Source of the DNA: Nocardioides baekrokdamisoli
Lineage (GTDB): Bacteria > Actinomycetota > Actinomycetes > Propionibacteriales > Nocardioidaceae
DNA: 64,000 nt
Direction: 5' to 3'
NCBI RefSeq assembly: GCF_003945325.1
Contig: NZ_AP019307.1
Coordinates: 2,356,001 to 2,420,000 of the forward strand
The position numbers and the translations under genes were made by a program. Below, one piece after another: positions 10,162 to 20,537 of this stretch. A model generated the notes under the pieces. It was not told the DNA's origin and did no database searches. It saw nothing but the letters and a program-made list of their open reading frames with translations. Numbering within the stretch: the stretch's first letter is position 1; each line of letters begins with the position of its first letter.

Positions 10162-11034
10162 ATGTTGTGGCGCGTACGAACGACCCTGCCGGATCGGCCG
10201 GGCTCCCTGGCGGCGTTCGCCCTGCGCTGCGGCGGGTCCGGCGTCAACATCCTCGGGCTGCAGATCTTCCCGGGCGGCGACGACGTGGTTGACGAGTTCA
10301 TCCTCGAGACGCCGTCCGGCTGGTCTCCGGTCGAGGTACGCGTCCTCGCGGAAGCTGCGGGCGGAACGGACGTCGTCGTCCAGACGGCCACGAAGGCGAC
10401 ACTGGCTGATCAGCCGACCCGCTACGCCGAAGCTGCGCGGGCGATCATCGCCCGCCCCATGGGATACCCCGAGATCATCGCGGAGCTCTTCGACGCTGAT
10501 GCGGAGTCGGCAGGCGGGGACGGTGACGTACTCGAGACGGTCGTTGCGGGTGTCGTGGTCCAGGTCCACCGTGAAGCAGCCTTCACGGCCACCGAGCGCG
10601 CGCGAGGGGGAGCCCTGGCCTCCCTGGTCAACGACGTCCTCGGTATGCGTCCCGACGCTCCGGTGAGCTACGCGGCGGCCGATCCGGAGTACGTCGTGGA
10701 GGACTCGGTCGTCTGCGCATGGATCGGAGGATCGGTCGTCGGCTCGGTGATCGTCGAGCCGCGCCTGGCCGATCCCGACGGCGACGTACGTCCGTTGCGG
10801 CTGAGTGTGGAGGACGCCTGGCAGCGTCGTGGCATCGGTCGTCACCTGCTCGTCGAGGGCGCTCGGCTGGCCAGACGGCTCGGCGCGGACGAGATCTTGC
10901 TCACAACCCATGCGGGCAATCAGGCGGTTCTTCCCATGGTCCTCGCGGCTGGCGTGCGGGGAAGGATCCGGATGGCAGGGGATCGGCTCACGGTCCGAGT
11001 GCCGGTGAAGGAGTTCGGGTCTCCGCCGGGCCCG

Positions 11035-11037
<3 letters not shown>
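10162..11037 (+). CDS. ACT domain - GNAT acetyltransferase fusion
   Basis: 291 residues. Residues 1-75 are an ACT domain (LPDRPGSLAAFA, then GVNILGLQIF), a fold that usually binds an amino acid. Residues about 130-285 are a GNAT domain with the loop EDAWQRRGIGRHLLVEGARLARRLGADE. The expected activity is acetylation gated by an amino acid, but substrate and ligand are unknown. The ACT fold begins at residue 2, so ATG 10162 must be close to the true start although no ribosome site is possible (a terminator stem ends one base before). A leaderless message is the simplest explanation. The stop codon is part of the guaB -10 element. Confidence 0.8.
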
Positions 11038-12665
<1,628 letters not shown>

Positions 12666-12684
12666 CCTCAGCGCTGCAATTCCG

Positions 12685-13086
12685 TCACGACTTCACTGCG
12701 CCGGTGATGATCCCGCGTACGTCCGCGGGCTGCCAGCCTTCCGGCTTGAGTTGCTTGCCGTCCTCACGCTTGGGGCCGGTCAGTTTCAGCATGTTCGCGT
12801 CGTGGATGGCGCCGAAGATCTGCTCGGTGGGGACTCCCATGGCCGACAGTGCTCCGTAGGTGACGTAGAGGAGGTCGACCAACTCCGATGCCAGGTCGGT
12901 GAGGTCCTCGGCGGTCGGCTCGGAGTGCGTACGCAGGGCCGCGATCGCTGCTTTGACCTCGGCGTACTCCTCGTCGATCAGCGCCTCGCGCAGAGCCAAC
13001 GCCTCGTCCGAGGGGATCGTCGGGGTGTCGGGGTGGATCGCGCCGATCCCGTCGTGGAACGCCCGAACCTTCTCGCTGTTGCGCAT
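12685..13086 (-). CDS. MazG-like / PRA-PH-like nucleoside triphosphate pyrophosphohydrolase
   Basis: 133-residue all-alpha NTP pyrophosphohydrolase. Seen: LIDEEYAEVKAAI (metal-binding Glu pairs) and DLASELVDLLYVTYG (ELVD motif), the two acidic helices that hold Mg. It is too short for full MazG and lacks HisE context. Likely cleans non-canonical or phage-derived NTPs, or degrades another nucleotide. Convergent with guaB, which makes the precursor of GTP, but a functional link is only suggestive. A TAGGGT hexamer seven bases before the ATG (minus strand) indicates a leaderless message. Confidence 0.82.
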   Translation of the reverse strand: MRNSEKVRAFHDGIGAIHPDTPTIPSDEALALREALIDEEYAEVKAAIAALRTHSEPTAEDLTDLASELVDLLYVTYGALSAMGVPTEQIFGAIHDANMLKLTGPKREDGKQLKPEGWQPADVRGIITGAVKS

Positions 13087-13093
13087 GGCCCAA

Positions 13094-13099
13094 ACCCTA
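13094..13099 (-). promoter_or_regulatory. -10 element of the MazG-like gene (leaderless)
   Basis: On the minus strand TAGGGT, seven bases, ATG (13086). Same layout as guaB and ndk. Confidence 0.6.
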
Positions 13100-13178
13100 A
13101 CCGCGGGTGCGGTTGCCGGTTGGGGGAGTCCGCCCCGGATGTGGCACGATGCTCGGGTTGCCCGAGGACGGGCGGCGC

Positions 13179-13252
13179 GGGGATGTAGCTCAATGGTAGA
13201 GCCTCAGTCTTCCAAACTGATTACGCGGGTTCGATTCCCGTCATCCCCTCCA
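13179..13252 (+). tRNA. tRNA-Gly (anticodon TCC)
   Basis: 74 bases including an encoded CCA. Acceptor GGGGATG pairs with CATCCCC, D-arm GCTC/GAGC, anticodon stem TCAGT/ACTGA with loop CTTCCAA (anticodon TCC, reads GGA and GGG), T-arm GCGGG/CCCGT with TTCGATT, discriminator T. No neighbouring tRNA. Confidence 0.96.
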
Positions 13253-13303
13253 GTGTGACTCCCTGACCGCGTTTCCGCAGGTCAGAGGCAAACAGCGACC
13301 CGG

Positions 13304-13957
13304 TCAGTGAGCGTCGCGTACGACTGCGAGGACCTTGGGCGACGGGCTCGCCCGGAGGATTGCCACCAGCACGTCCACGATGTTCGCGGTGGCCGCCTCG
13401 GCCTCGGTCGCGTCGAGGTCGCCAGCCTCGAGTTCGCGTTCGCGATTGGCCAGCAGGGCGAACATCGCCGTGGCCATCGAGGTGAGCCGCATCCGGCGCA
13501 GTGCCGCGGTCTGGGTGCCCGCGAGGGCGCGATCCAGCCGCGCCATGATGATCCGCATCGCGGGCGACTCGAGGGTCCAGTGCGCGGTGTCGCCGAGCAC
13601 TGCGGGGTGGTTGCGTACCTGTTCCAGGAAGCGTGCGTAGTGCGTGGAGCCGCCCTCGTAGGGGATCTCCGCGATCGGGCGCACGATCAGCTCGACCAAC
13701 GTACGCACCTCGTCGCCACCGGCCTGCGTCTCGGCCTCGGCGAGGAGTTCGAGCCGGCGTGCCTCCGGGGCCGCGTTGCCCTCCTCGACGATGGCCGTGA
13801 TCAGTCGGTCCCTGGTGCCGAAGTGATACTGCACCGCGGAGTTGTTGCGCTGATGCGCCGCAGCCGCGATGTCGCGAAGCGGGACGTCGATGCCGCGCTC
13901 GGCGATCAGTCTCTCCGCTGCGGCGCGGATGAGGGCAGCGCCGTCGCGTCGGGTCAT
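13304..13957 (-). CDS. TetR family transcriptional regulator
   Basis: 217 residues. The N-terminal helix-turn-helix is GIDVPLRDIAAAAHQRNNSAVQYHFGTRDRL in style (TetR residues 25-55); the C-terminal helical domain would bind the effector. Start taken as ATG 13957, which begins MTRRDGAALIRAAAERL; an ATG seven codons earlier is possible. It is divergent from the lipase-SDR-VOC-secreted operon, with two inverted repeats in the shared gap, so it is probably their local repressor. The effector is unknown, but the neighbouring lipase suggests an ester, a fatty acid or a steroid-like compound. Confidence 0.9.
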   Translation of the reverse strand: MTRRDGAALIRAAAERLIAERGIDVPLRDIAAAAHQRNNSAVQYHFGTRDRLITAIVEEGNAAPEARRLELLAEAETQAGGDEVRTLVELIVRPIAEIPYEGGSTHYARFLEQVRNHPAVLGDTAHWTLESPAMRIIMARLDRALAGTQTAALRRMRLTSMATAMFALLANRERELEAGDLDATEAEAATANIVDVLVAILRASPSPKVLAVVRDAH

Positions 13958-13986
13958 GGCGCGAATTCTACAGAGCATGTCTCTCT

Positions 13987-14004
13987 GATTGAAGAATCAA
14001 TCCT
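13987..14004 (+). promoter_or_regulatory. Putative TetR operator 1
   Basis: TGATTGA, four bases, TCAATCC: a near-perfect inverted repeat 30 bases before the tetR start codon, where autorepression would act. Confidence 0.5.
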
Positions 14005-14019
14005 TGTGGAATTAAGAAC

Positions 14020-14034
14020 AAACGCTTAGTTTGA
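14020..14034 (+). promoter_or_regulatory. Putative TetR operator 2
   Basis: CAAAC, five bases, GTTTG: a perfect inverted repeat of typical TetR-operator size in the AT-rich gap between tetR and the lipase gene. Confidence 0.6.
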
Positions 14035-14079
14035 GCGAGATGCCACCGCGCGTCGTCCCGAGCCCTGAAAGGGATCCCC

Positions 14080-14979
14080 ATGCAGATGTTGAAGAGAGTG
14101 GCCGGAATTGCCGGCGCCGGTGTTGTCGTCCTCGGTGTTGTCGCCGGTCCTGCGCACGCGACGCCGACCTACCCTGTCGCGTCCTCGGAGGCGCAGATGG
14201 AATACAACGAGGCGACGTTCTACGCCACCGGACAGGACCCGGCGCAGTCGGCGCCCGGCGTCAACGTCGCGTGTACGCCGTCCGCCGCGCATCCGTACCC
14301 GGTCGTCCTCGTCCACGGGCTGAACGGCAACCAGTACAACGGCTGGGCGAACATCGGACCCTCGTTGGCCAACCTCGGCTACTGCGTCTATTCGCTGAAC
14401 TACGTGAGCACCGATCGCATCGCGGCCTCCTCCCAGCAGATCGCGTCCTTCATCAATCAGGTGATGAGCACCACCAGGGCCGCCAAGGTCGACCTCGTCG
14501 GCCACTCGGAGGGCGGCTTCCAGGTCGAGTACGTCCCGAAGATGATCCCGGGGATGGCGGCGAAGGTGCACGCCGTGGTCGCGCTCGCGCCCCCGAGCCA
14601 TGGGACCACCCTGTGGGGTCTGTCGGCTCTGATCCAGGCCGTGGGCCTCAACTCGACGGTGGCTTCCGGATGCGGCGCGTGCGCCGACCTGTTGGCGGGA
14701 TCGAGCGCTGTGCAGGCCCTCGACAACGGACCCATCGCGCAGCCGGGCATCGCGTACACCACCATCATCAGCAAGTACGACGAGGCGATCACGCCGTACA
14801 CGTCGGCCGCGATCAACGAGCCGGGTGTCACGAACATCGTCGTCCAGGACCTCTGCCCCGCGGACCCGGTGGGCCACACCGGTCTTGCGTACGACTCCGG
14901 GCCGCTCAGCATGATCGAGAACGCCCTCGATCCGGCCCATGCGATTGCCGTGGCCTGTGGCATCGGGCCGGTCGGCTGA
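14080..14979 (+). CDS. Secreted lipase/esterase (class 2 lipase, EstA/LipA-like)
   Basis: 299 residues with a signal peptide (hydrophobic 8-24, cleavage after AHA). Alpha/beta hydrolase with VVLVHGLNGN (oxyanion HG) near residue 76, VDLVGHSEGG (nucleophile Ser) near residue 142, and DPVGHTGLAYD late, giving the His. Four Cys residues (CTPSA, GYC, GCGAC) may form disulfides, as expected outside the cell. First gene of a tight four-gene operon; ribosome site AAAGGGA upstream. Confidence 0.88.
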   Translation: MQMLKRVAGIAGAGVVVLGVVAGPAHATPTYPVASSEAQMEYNEATFYATGQDPAQSAPGVNVACTPSAAHPYPVVLVHGLNGNQYNGWANIGPSLANLGYCVYSLNYVSTDRIAASSQQIASFINQVMSTTRAAKVDLVGHSEGGFQVEYVPKMIPGMAAKVHAVVALAPPSHGTTLWGLSALIQAVGLNSTVASGCGACADLLAGSSAVQALDNGPIAQPGIAYTTIISKYDEAITPYTSAAINEPGVTNIVVQDLCPADPVGHTGLAYDSGPLSMIENALDPAHAIAVACGIGPVG

Positions 14980-14983
14980 TCTG

Positions 14984-15751
14984 ATGACTGGGTTCGACGG
15001 CCAGGTCGCCGTCGTCACGGGCGCTGCATCGGGGATCGGTGCAGCGCTCGTTCGGGCCCTGATGGCGAAGGGCGCTGAGGTGGTGGCCCTCGATCGCGAT
15101 GCTGAGGGACTGCGCGAGCTCGGGCCGGCCGTCGACCAGGTTGCCGTCGACGTGGGTGACGCCAGTTCCTTCGAAGCGGCGATCGATGCCGTCATCGAAC
15201 GCCACGGCCGCATCGACCTGTTCATCAACAACGCCGGCATCGTCGTGGGAGGCGACTTCGAACTCACTGACCTCAGTTCCTGGGAGCGCGTGGTCGACGT
15301 CAACATGTGGGGCGTCATTCACGGCACCCGAGCGGCTTACCTGCACATGCGTACGCAGCGCTCCGGCCACATCGTCAACGTGGCCAGCACCGCCGGCGTC
15401 ATGCCGGTCGCTCGATCGGTCGCGTACGCGACGACGAAGCACGCCGTGGTCGGACTGACTGCCTCACTGCGTGCCGAGGCGCGGGGGACCGGTGTCGACG
15501 TCAGCGTCGTGATCCCCGGTGTGGTGGACACGGCCATCTTCGGTCGCGCGATCAACGTCGGCGGGTACGACTACGCGAGGGCCATGGAACGCGTTCCGTT
15601 CACTCGAGTGAGTCCGGACCGGGCGGCGGCGTACATCCTCGACGGTGTGAGCCGGCGACGTGCCGTGATCACCTTCCCGGCGTACAACCGGATGCTGGTC
15701 GGGCTCCACCGGATGGCGCCGGCGCTGACCAGTCAGTTGGTGAACCGATGA
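14984..15751 (+). CDS. Short-chain dehydrogenase/reductase
   Basis: 255-residue classical SDR. Seen: VVTGAASGIG (cofactor loop), FINNAGIVVGG, the catalytic Ser in NVASTAG, and YATTK (Tyr and Lys of the active site). The Asp-Arg after the second strand (ALDRD) favours NAD(H). Start set at ATG 14984, four bases after the lipase stop; upstream ATG 14939 lies inside the lipase. The substrate is unknown, perhaps an alcohol released by the lipase. Confidence 0.9.
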   Translation: MTGFDGQVAVVTGAASGIGAALVRALMAKGAEVVALDRDAEGLRELGPAVDQVAVDVGDASSFEAAIDAVIERHGRIDLFINNAGIVVGGDFELTDLSSWERVVDVNMWGVIHGTRAAYLHMRTQRSGHIVNVASTAGVMPVARSVAYATTKHAVVGLTASLRAEARGTGVDVSVVIPGVVDTAIFGRAINVGGYDYARAMERVPFTRVSPDRAAAYILDGVSRRRAVITFPAYNRMLVGLHRMAPALTSQLVNR

Positions 15752-16233
15752 GCGCGATGAAGCTGGCGCACGCTCCGATGACCCAACTCGCGTGGGTTGT
15801 CGAGGACATCGAGATGGCCGAGAAGGAACTCGCCACGGGACTTGCCGGCGTCCGGTGGACGAGGTTGGAATCGGTCCATTTCGGTCCGGAGGGCAGTACG
15901 TACCGCGGCGCTCCCGCCGACTTCGTCGCCCACATCTCGCTCGGCTACGTCGGGGAGTTGCAGCTCGAACTCATCCAGCCGGTGCGCGGCGAGAGCATCT
16001 ACTCGGAATTCCTGTTCGAGCACGGGCCCGGGTTGCACCACGCGTGCTGGGAGGTCGACGACATCGCGACCGCCCTGGGTGACCTGACGCCCGTGCAGGC
16101 AGGCTCGATGGCGGGCGGCGACCTCGAGTTCGCCTACGTGGATCTCGGTCTACCGGGGATACCGCTGGCCGAGTTCGTACGCGTCGGACCCGGCATGCGC
16201 GCCTTCTTCAACTCTCTCAAGGAGACGTCATGA
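15748..16233 (+). CDS. VOC (glyoxalase/bleomycin resistance fold) family protein
   Basis: 161 residues with two beta-alpha-beta-beta-beta modules: TQLAWVVEDIEMAEKEL at the start and GPGLHHACWEVDDIATAL near residue 97, the latter with the metal-ligand HH. ELQLELIQPV supplies a Glu. Members act as glyoxalases, dioxygenases, epimerases or binding proteins; the specific reaction cannot be read. ATG 15748 overlaps the SDR stop (ATGA), and the gene overlaps the next one by four bases too. Confidence 0.85.
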   Translation: MSAMKLAHAPMTQLAWVVEDIEMAEKELATGLAGVRWTRLESVHFGPEGSTYRGAPADFVAHISLGYVGELQLELIQPVRGESIYSEFLFEHGPGLHHACWEVDDIATALGDLTPVQAGSMAGGDLEFAYVDLGLPGIPLAEFVRVGPGMRAFFNSLKETS

Positions 16234-17450
16234 TTCGACCACTGATTCCCCTCGCCGCGTTTGTCTCCAGCCTGACCGCGATCGCAGCGACGAGCCTTCC
16301 GGCCGCGCCGGCGCACGCCGACGCCTTCACGCCCCCTCGCGTCGGCTGGTGGGGCGGCCAGGCTGTCTCGCTGTGCGGTGCCGCCGACCCCACCTCGTGT
16401 CCACGTGACACGAGCGCATACACGCCGGCGGTCTGGGACGCGATGGTCGCCGGGCACGGATTCCTCGACTACGACGTCGAGTACCACTCCGACTTCGGTC
16501 CCGCGATGGCCGGCGTCAACCAGCGGACCGACGCGATCCCGGTCGTACGCGAGGCCAACGCGAGGAACGTCCCGATCAACGCCTGGATCACCGTGCCGCT
16601 CGCGTACGGCACCTTCGCGAACGAGAACAACGCCGTCGAGATCCAGCACGCCGTCCAGGACTTCGCCGCATGGGCACAGGACAACAGTCTCCACTTCGGC
16701 CAGGCGATCCTCGACCTGGAGTTCCCCGCCGGCTACCAGCCGATCTATCAGGCCGCGATGGCCGCCGGGAATCCAGCGGGGCTCCAGTCGCTCCTCCAGG
16801 GGAACTTCGACCCGTCCCACCAGTGCGCTGCTGCGGCCACGTACGCGGCGACCATCATGTGGGCGCATCAACACGGACTGACGCTCTCGGGGACCCCGAT
16901 CCTCTTCGCCCTCGACGATCTGGAGCACAACGGCAGCGTCGCCCTGCAGGACGGACTCGACATGGCGCCGATGCCACCCTCGGGGTACGACACCCTCTAC
17001 CTGCAGGCGTATCGCGCCTTCACGGTGGATCTGGGATCCGGCCTGGTTGCCGCGTACTACCGCGAGATGCAGTCGCACTTCGGTGCGAAGGGGCAAGTGA
17101 GCCTCGGCAACACCGGGATGAACCCGTACACGACCACCGGTCCGCTCGTCGCTGACATCAGGATGCTCGCGGCCATGGGTGCGAGCGAGATCCCGATCTT
17201 CGACTTCGACAGCACCATCAAGAACTGGGGTGCTGCCGGGATCGCTCAGATCCTCGATGCCGCGAACCACCCGATGTCACCCGTGGAGCTCGCCACTGCC
17301 GAACAGATGTCCCCGACCGGCACTGCTGCCCGCGCGATGTTCGCCACGCTGGATGACGTGGCCACTGCTGCGACCCCGTTGGCGACACTCGCGACCGGAC
17401 ACCCGCAACGTCCGAACGCGTACCCAGGTGGGTGCACGTCCGGACGTTGA
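16230..17450 (+). CDS. Secreted protein of unknown function, possible TIM-barrel hydrolase
   Basis: 406 residues with a signal peptide (cleavage near AHA). I do not recognise a family. The mature part opens GWWGGQAVSLCG and shows alternating strand/helix segments; several strands end in acidic residues (FLDYDVEYH, AILDLEFPAG, LFALDDLEHNG, IPIFDFDS), which is how glycosidase-type TIM barrels present catalytic acids. Cys residues near 48 and 56 may pair. Fourth gene of the lipase operon, overlapping the VOC gene by ATGA. A secreted enzyme acting on the same extracellular polymer or lipid as the lipase is a fair guess only. Confidence 0.7.
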   Translation: MIRPLIPLAAFVSSLTAIAATSLPAAPAHADAFTPPRVGWWGGQAVSLCGAADPTSCPRDTSAYTPAVWDAMVAGHGFLDYDVEYHSDFGPAMAGVNQRTDAIPVVREANARNVPINAWITVPLAYGTFANENNAVEIQHAVQDFAAWAQDNSLHFGQAILDLEFPAGYQPIYQAAMAAGNPAGLQSLLQGNFDPSHQCAAAATYAATIMWAHQHGLTLSGTPILFALDDLEHNGSVALQDGLDMAPMPPSGYDTLYLQAYRAFTVDLGSGLVAAYYREMQSHFGAKGQVSLGNTGMNPYTTTGPLVADIRMLAAMGASEIPIFDFDSTIKNWGAAGIAQILDAANHPMSPVELATAEQMSPTGTAARAMFATLDDVATAATPLATLATGHPQRPNAYPGGCTSGR

Positions 17451-17480
17451 AGGTTCCGGGGAGGGTTGTTCCCGGCGGGC

Positions 17481-18284
17481 CTACTTCACCTCGGCACGGA
17501 GTACGCGGCGCAGCCCGAAGGCGAACGGAATCGCCAACCAGATCGTTGCGGAGACCAGGAGGTGTGCCCAGTCGGAACCGCTGAGTGACAGGTCAGCCAA
17601 CGGCCGCTGCGCTGACTCGAAGTCGAACCATGCCGACGCGTCCTTGAAGCCGCCGAACGCGTTCCCGAGCATCGCGAAGATGGTGGGAACGATGAACCGG
17701 TACACGAAGAACAGCACGATCGCGGCGGGCGAGTTCAGTAGTAGCGCGGCGAAGGCGAAGCCCCCGAGCATTGTCAGGATCTGCGTGATCACGAACCCGA
17801 CGAGATGGTTGAACCCGAAGCTCCACGAATGCGAGTCGGCCACCAGGGTGTTGATCGCATTCGCGCCGGCTCCTACGACCACCGCGAATGCGGCGACCGC
17901 GAACGTCAAGACGATGCCCGTGGCGAGCTTCGCAGCCAGGACCCGGGCTCGGTTCGGCTCGAGTGCGAACGTGGTGAGCGTGGTGCGTTGGCTCCATTCG
18001 CTGGTCACCAGGAGGATCCCCATCACCGGAAGCAGCACGGACGTGCCGAATGCGGCTGCCGCGGCGAAGTCGCCGTAGTTCAGGGTGGTCTTGCCGAGCG
18101 CCGACACGATGAGCAGCACCGCGTAGATGACGCTGGTCAGCAGCCCCATGCTGACCAGCAGCCAGAACCCCGAGCGGGTGTCGTACGACTTGCGCAGCTC
18201 GACCTTGACCAGGCGCGAGAACGGGATCGGCGGGGTCCGGCGTACGTCGAAGTCCAGTGGGGTCATGGTTGCGGTGGCGCTCAT
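17481..18284 (-). CDS. ABC transporter permease (ABC-2 type)
   Basis: 267 residues with six predicted membrane segments (around residues 42-62, 75-97, 120-142, 165-190, 190-215 and 240-258). Cytoplasmic start LVKVELRKSYDTRSGFWLL is typical of single-gene ABC-2 permeases. Pairs with the ATPase encoded just upstream (four-base overlap). The cargo is unknown; ABC-2 exporters of this size move drugs, lipids or peptides. Confidence 0.88.
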   Translation of the reverse strand: MSATATMTPLDFDVRRTPPIPFSRLVKVELRKSYDTRSGFWLLVSMGLLTSVIYAVLLIVSALGKTTLNYGDFAAAAAFGTSVLLPVMGILLVTSEWSQRTTLTTFALEPNRARVLAAKLATGIVLTFAVAAFAVVVGAGANAINTLVADSHSWSFGFNHLVGFVITQILTMLGGFAFAALLLNSPAAIVLFFVYRFIVPTIFAMLGNAFGGFKDASAWFDFESAQRPLADLSLSGSDWAHLLVSATIWLAIPFAFGLRRVLRAEVK

Positions 18285-19186
18285 GCCAGCGCTCCTTCCG
18301 TGAGGGCGTCACGCTGGGTGCCGGCCGTGAGTTCGAGGAACAGGTCTTCGAGGCCGCCGTCGGCGGGGCGAAGTTCGAGCAGAGTGATCTGCGCAGATGC
18401 GGCGAGCGTGCCGATCTGCAGGGCCTCGGCGTCGACCCGGAAGCCGTCCCCGACGGCGTTCATCGCGAGGCCGGCGCTGTCGAGTGCGGCCGCGAGCACG
18501 GTGTTGTCGACCGCTCGGACGAAGGTGCCGGTGTCCTGCATCAGTGACTGCGGCGATCCCTGCGCAACGATCTCGCCACGGCCGATCATGACGATGTCAT
18601 CGGCAATCAACTCGACCTCATTGAGGAGGTGGCTCGACAGCAGCACCGTGCCGCCGCGCTCGGCGTGGTTGCGGAGCAAGCCACGCATCCAGCGGATGCC
18701 GGCCGGGTCCAGGCCGTTCGCCGGCTCATCGAGGATGAGGACCGCCGGGTCCCCGAGGAGCGCATTGGCGATGCCGAGGCGCTGGCGCATTCCGAGCGAG
18801 TAGTTGCGTACGCGGCGGTCGCCCTCCTCGTTGTCCAGCGCGACCAGAGCGAGCATCTCGTCGATGCGCGATGCTGGCAGGCCCATCATCTGTGCGCTGA
18901 CGGTCAGCACCTCGCGGCCCGTGCGGCCGGCATGCTGGGCACTCGCGTCGAGGAGCACGCCCACGTGACGACCCGGGTTCGGAAGGTCGGCGAACCTGTG
19001 TCCGCCGATCGTGACCGACCCGGAGGTCGGCGTGGCCAGACCGACCATGATCCGCATGGTGGTCGTCTTGCCGGCGCCGTTCGGGCCGAGGAATCCGGTG
19101 ACCTTTCCCGGCTGGCATTCGAATGAGACGTCATTGAGCGCCCGGAAGGCCCCGTACGTCTGAGTGAGGTGTTCGACTTTGATCAT
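18281..19186 (-). CDS. ABC transporter ATP-binding protein
   Basis: 301 residues: Walker A GPNGAGKTT, signature LGMRQRLGIANALLG, Walker B VLILDEP, then a 70-residue C-terminal extension as in drug/lantibiotic-type exporters. Start taken at ATG 19186 (MIKVEHLTQTYGAF); an in-frame ATG at 19222 adds 12 residues with no ABC character. Divergent from a histidine kinase and response regulator, a common pairing in which the regulator turns on the exporter. Confidence 0.93.
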   Translation of the reverse strand: MIKVEHLTQTYGAFRALNDVSFECQPGKVTGFLGPNGAGKTTTMRIMVGLATPTSGSVTIGGHRFADLPNPGRHVGVLLDASAQHAGRTGREVLTVSAQMMGLPASRIDEMLALVALDNEEGDRRVRNYSLGMRQRLGIANALLGDPAVLILDEPANGLDPAGIRWMRGLLRNHAERGGTVLLSSHLLNEVELIADDIVMIGRGEIVAQGSPQSLMQDTGTFVRAVDNTVLAAALDSAGLAMNAVGDGFRVDAEALQIGTLAASAQITLLELRPADGGLEDLFLELTAGTQRDALTEGALA

Positions 19187-19306
19187 GTGGACGAGTCTGC
19201 TCGCGAAGGTCGGCGGACACATTGGTCGCGGGTCGACACCCGACCCCGACCAAAGTAGGGGGTCCCGACGAACTCCGGGAGGGTACGGCGGGGCGGCGAG
19301 CGGCTC

Positions 19307-19312
19307 TACAGT
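19307..19312 (+). promoter_or_regulatory. -10 element of the sensor kinase gene (leaderless)
   Basis: TACAGT, six bases, then GTG 19319. Supports the GTG over an in-frame ATG seven codons later. Confidence 0.65.
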
Positions 19313-19318
19313 GACCGG

Positions 19319-20530
19319 GTGCCAACGCCCGGGAGATACATGCCGACGCTACGAATGCGCTCGCATCTCTGGCGGTTCGTGCTCTGTCTGCTGATGTCTC
19401 TCGGAGCGTGGCAGTCCTCCTGGTCAGGCCAGTGGCATCACCACCGCGCCCTGTTCTGGATCGATCTCGCGGCCGGGATCGGTGCCTTCGTCCTGTGCGG
19501 ATTCCGGCGTCGCCATCCGCTCGCGATCGCGCTGGCGCTCGCCGCCCTGTTGTCGGTCTCCGCTCTCGCGACAGGCCCGGCCATCCTGGCTGCGGTGTCG
19601 TTCGCCGCGCGGCGGAACTTCGGCCAGATCGTCCTCCTCGGTGCCCTGATGGTCATCGCAAGCCAGGCGTACGCGGACACGCAGACGATCGATGGCCATC
19701 ACGGCCTCTTTGTGTCGACCAGTTCAGGGAACCAGAAGGAGTCCCCCAACCAGCCGGTGGTGTTGGAGATCCTCGGCAACGTCATCTTCTGTGCCGGCGC
19801 GCTCGGCTGGGGGATGTACCTGGGGTCCCGGCGAGAGCTGTTGTGGACGCTGAGGGCTCGGGTGGCGAGCGCCGAGGCCGAGCATGAGTTGCGCGAGTCC
19901 AACGCCCGGGTCACCGAGCGGTCGCGCATCGCGCGCGAGATGCACGACGTACTGGCTCATCGGATCTCGCAGGTCTCGATGCATGCAGGCGCGATGGCCT
20001 TTCGGGACGACCTCACCGCTGAACAGTTGAGGTCCGGCATCGCGCTGATCCAGTCCCAGGCCAATCACGCGCTGGATGAGCTGCGGTCCGTGTTGGGGGT
20101 GCTGCGCGATCCCGAGACGGGCGCACCCGCCGATGCACCGCAACCGACGTACCGGGACATCGCCGCCTTGGTCGACGACGCTGTGAGCAGCGGGATGTCG
20201 ATCGAGTGCGTGGATGAGGTCACGCGGTCGTCTGACGTGCCCGATTCCGTCGGTCGGACGGTCTACCGGATCGTTCAGGAAGGCCTGACCAACGCTCGCA
20301 AACACGCCCCGCGGGCAGTCGTACGCGTGGTGCTCACCGGCTCGCGGGCCGACGGCGTCTCGGTCGAGATTCGGAATGCCCTCGGCTTTGCGACTGTGTC
20401 CGCGGCGCCCGGGTCGGGCCTCGGACTCGTCGGGCTCGCCGAGCGGGCCGCCCTGAGCGGCGGCCGGTTGACGCATCGCCGCGAGGCGGACGCATTCGTA
20501 CTGACGGCGTGGATACCGTGGGAGACGTGA
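19319..20530 (+). CDS. Two-component sensor histidine kinase (NarL/HisKA_3 type)
   Basis: 403 residues. N-terminal block of about four to five membrane helices (residues 15-150), then a coiled linker (ARVASAEAEHELRESNARV), the HisKA_3 phospho-acceptor helix RSRIAREMHDVLAHRIS (His), and an HATPase domain with VQEGLTNARKHAP (N box) and GSGLGLVGLAERA (G box). Little extracellular sequence, so it probably senses within the membrane. Regulator gene follows after seven bases; divergent from the ABC exporter. Confidence 0.93.
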   Translation: MPTPGRYMPTLRMRSHLWRFVLCLLMSLGAWQSSWSGQWHHHRALFWIDLAAGIGAFVLCGFRRRHPLAIALALAALLSVSALATGPAILAAVSFAARRNFGQIVLLGALMVIASQAYADTQTIDGHHGLFVSTSSGNQKESPNQPVVLEILGNVIFCAGALGWGMYLGSRRELLWTLRARVASAEAEHELRESNARVTERSRIAREMHDVLAHRISQVSMHAGAMAFRDDLTAEQLRSGIALIQSQANHALDELRSVLGVLRDPETGAPADAPQPTYRDIAALVDDAVSSGMSIECVDEVTRSSDVPDSVGRTVYRIVQEGLTNARKHAPRAVVRVVLTGSRADGVSVEIRNALGFATVSAAPGSGLGLVGLAERAALSGGRLTHRREADAFVLTAWIPWET

Positions 20531-20537
20531 TCAGGTC

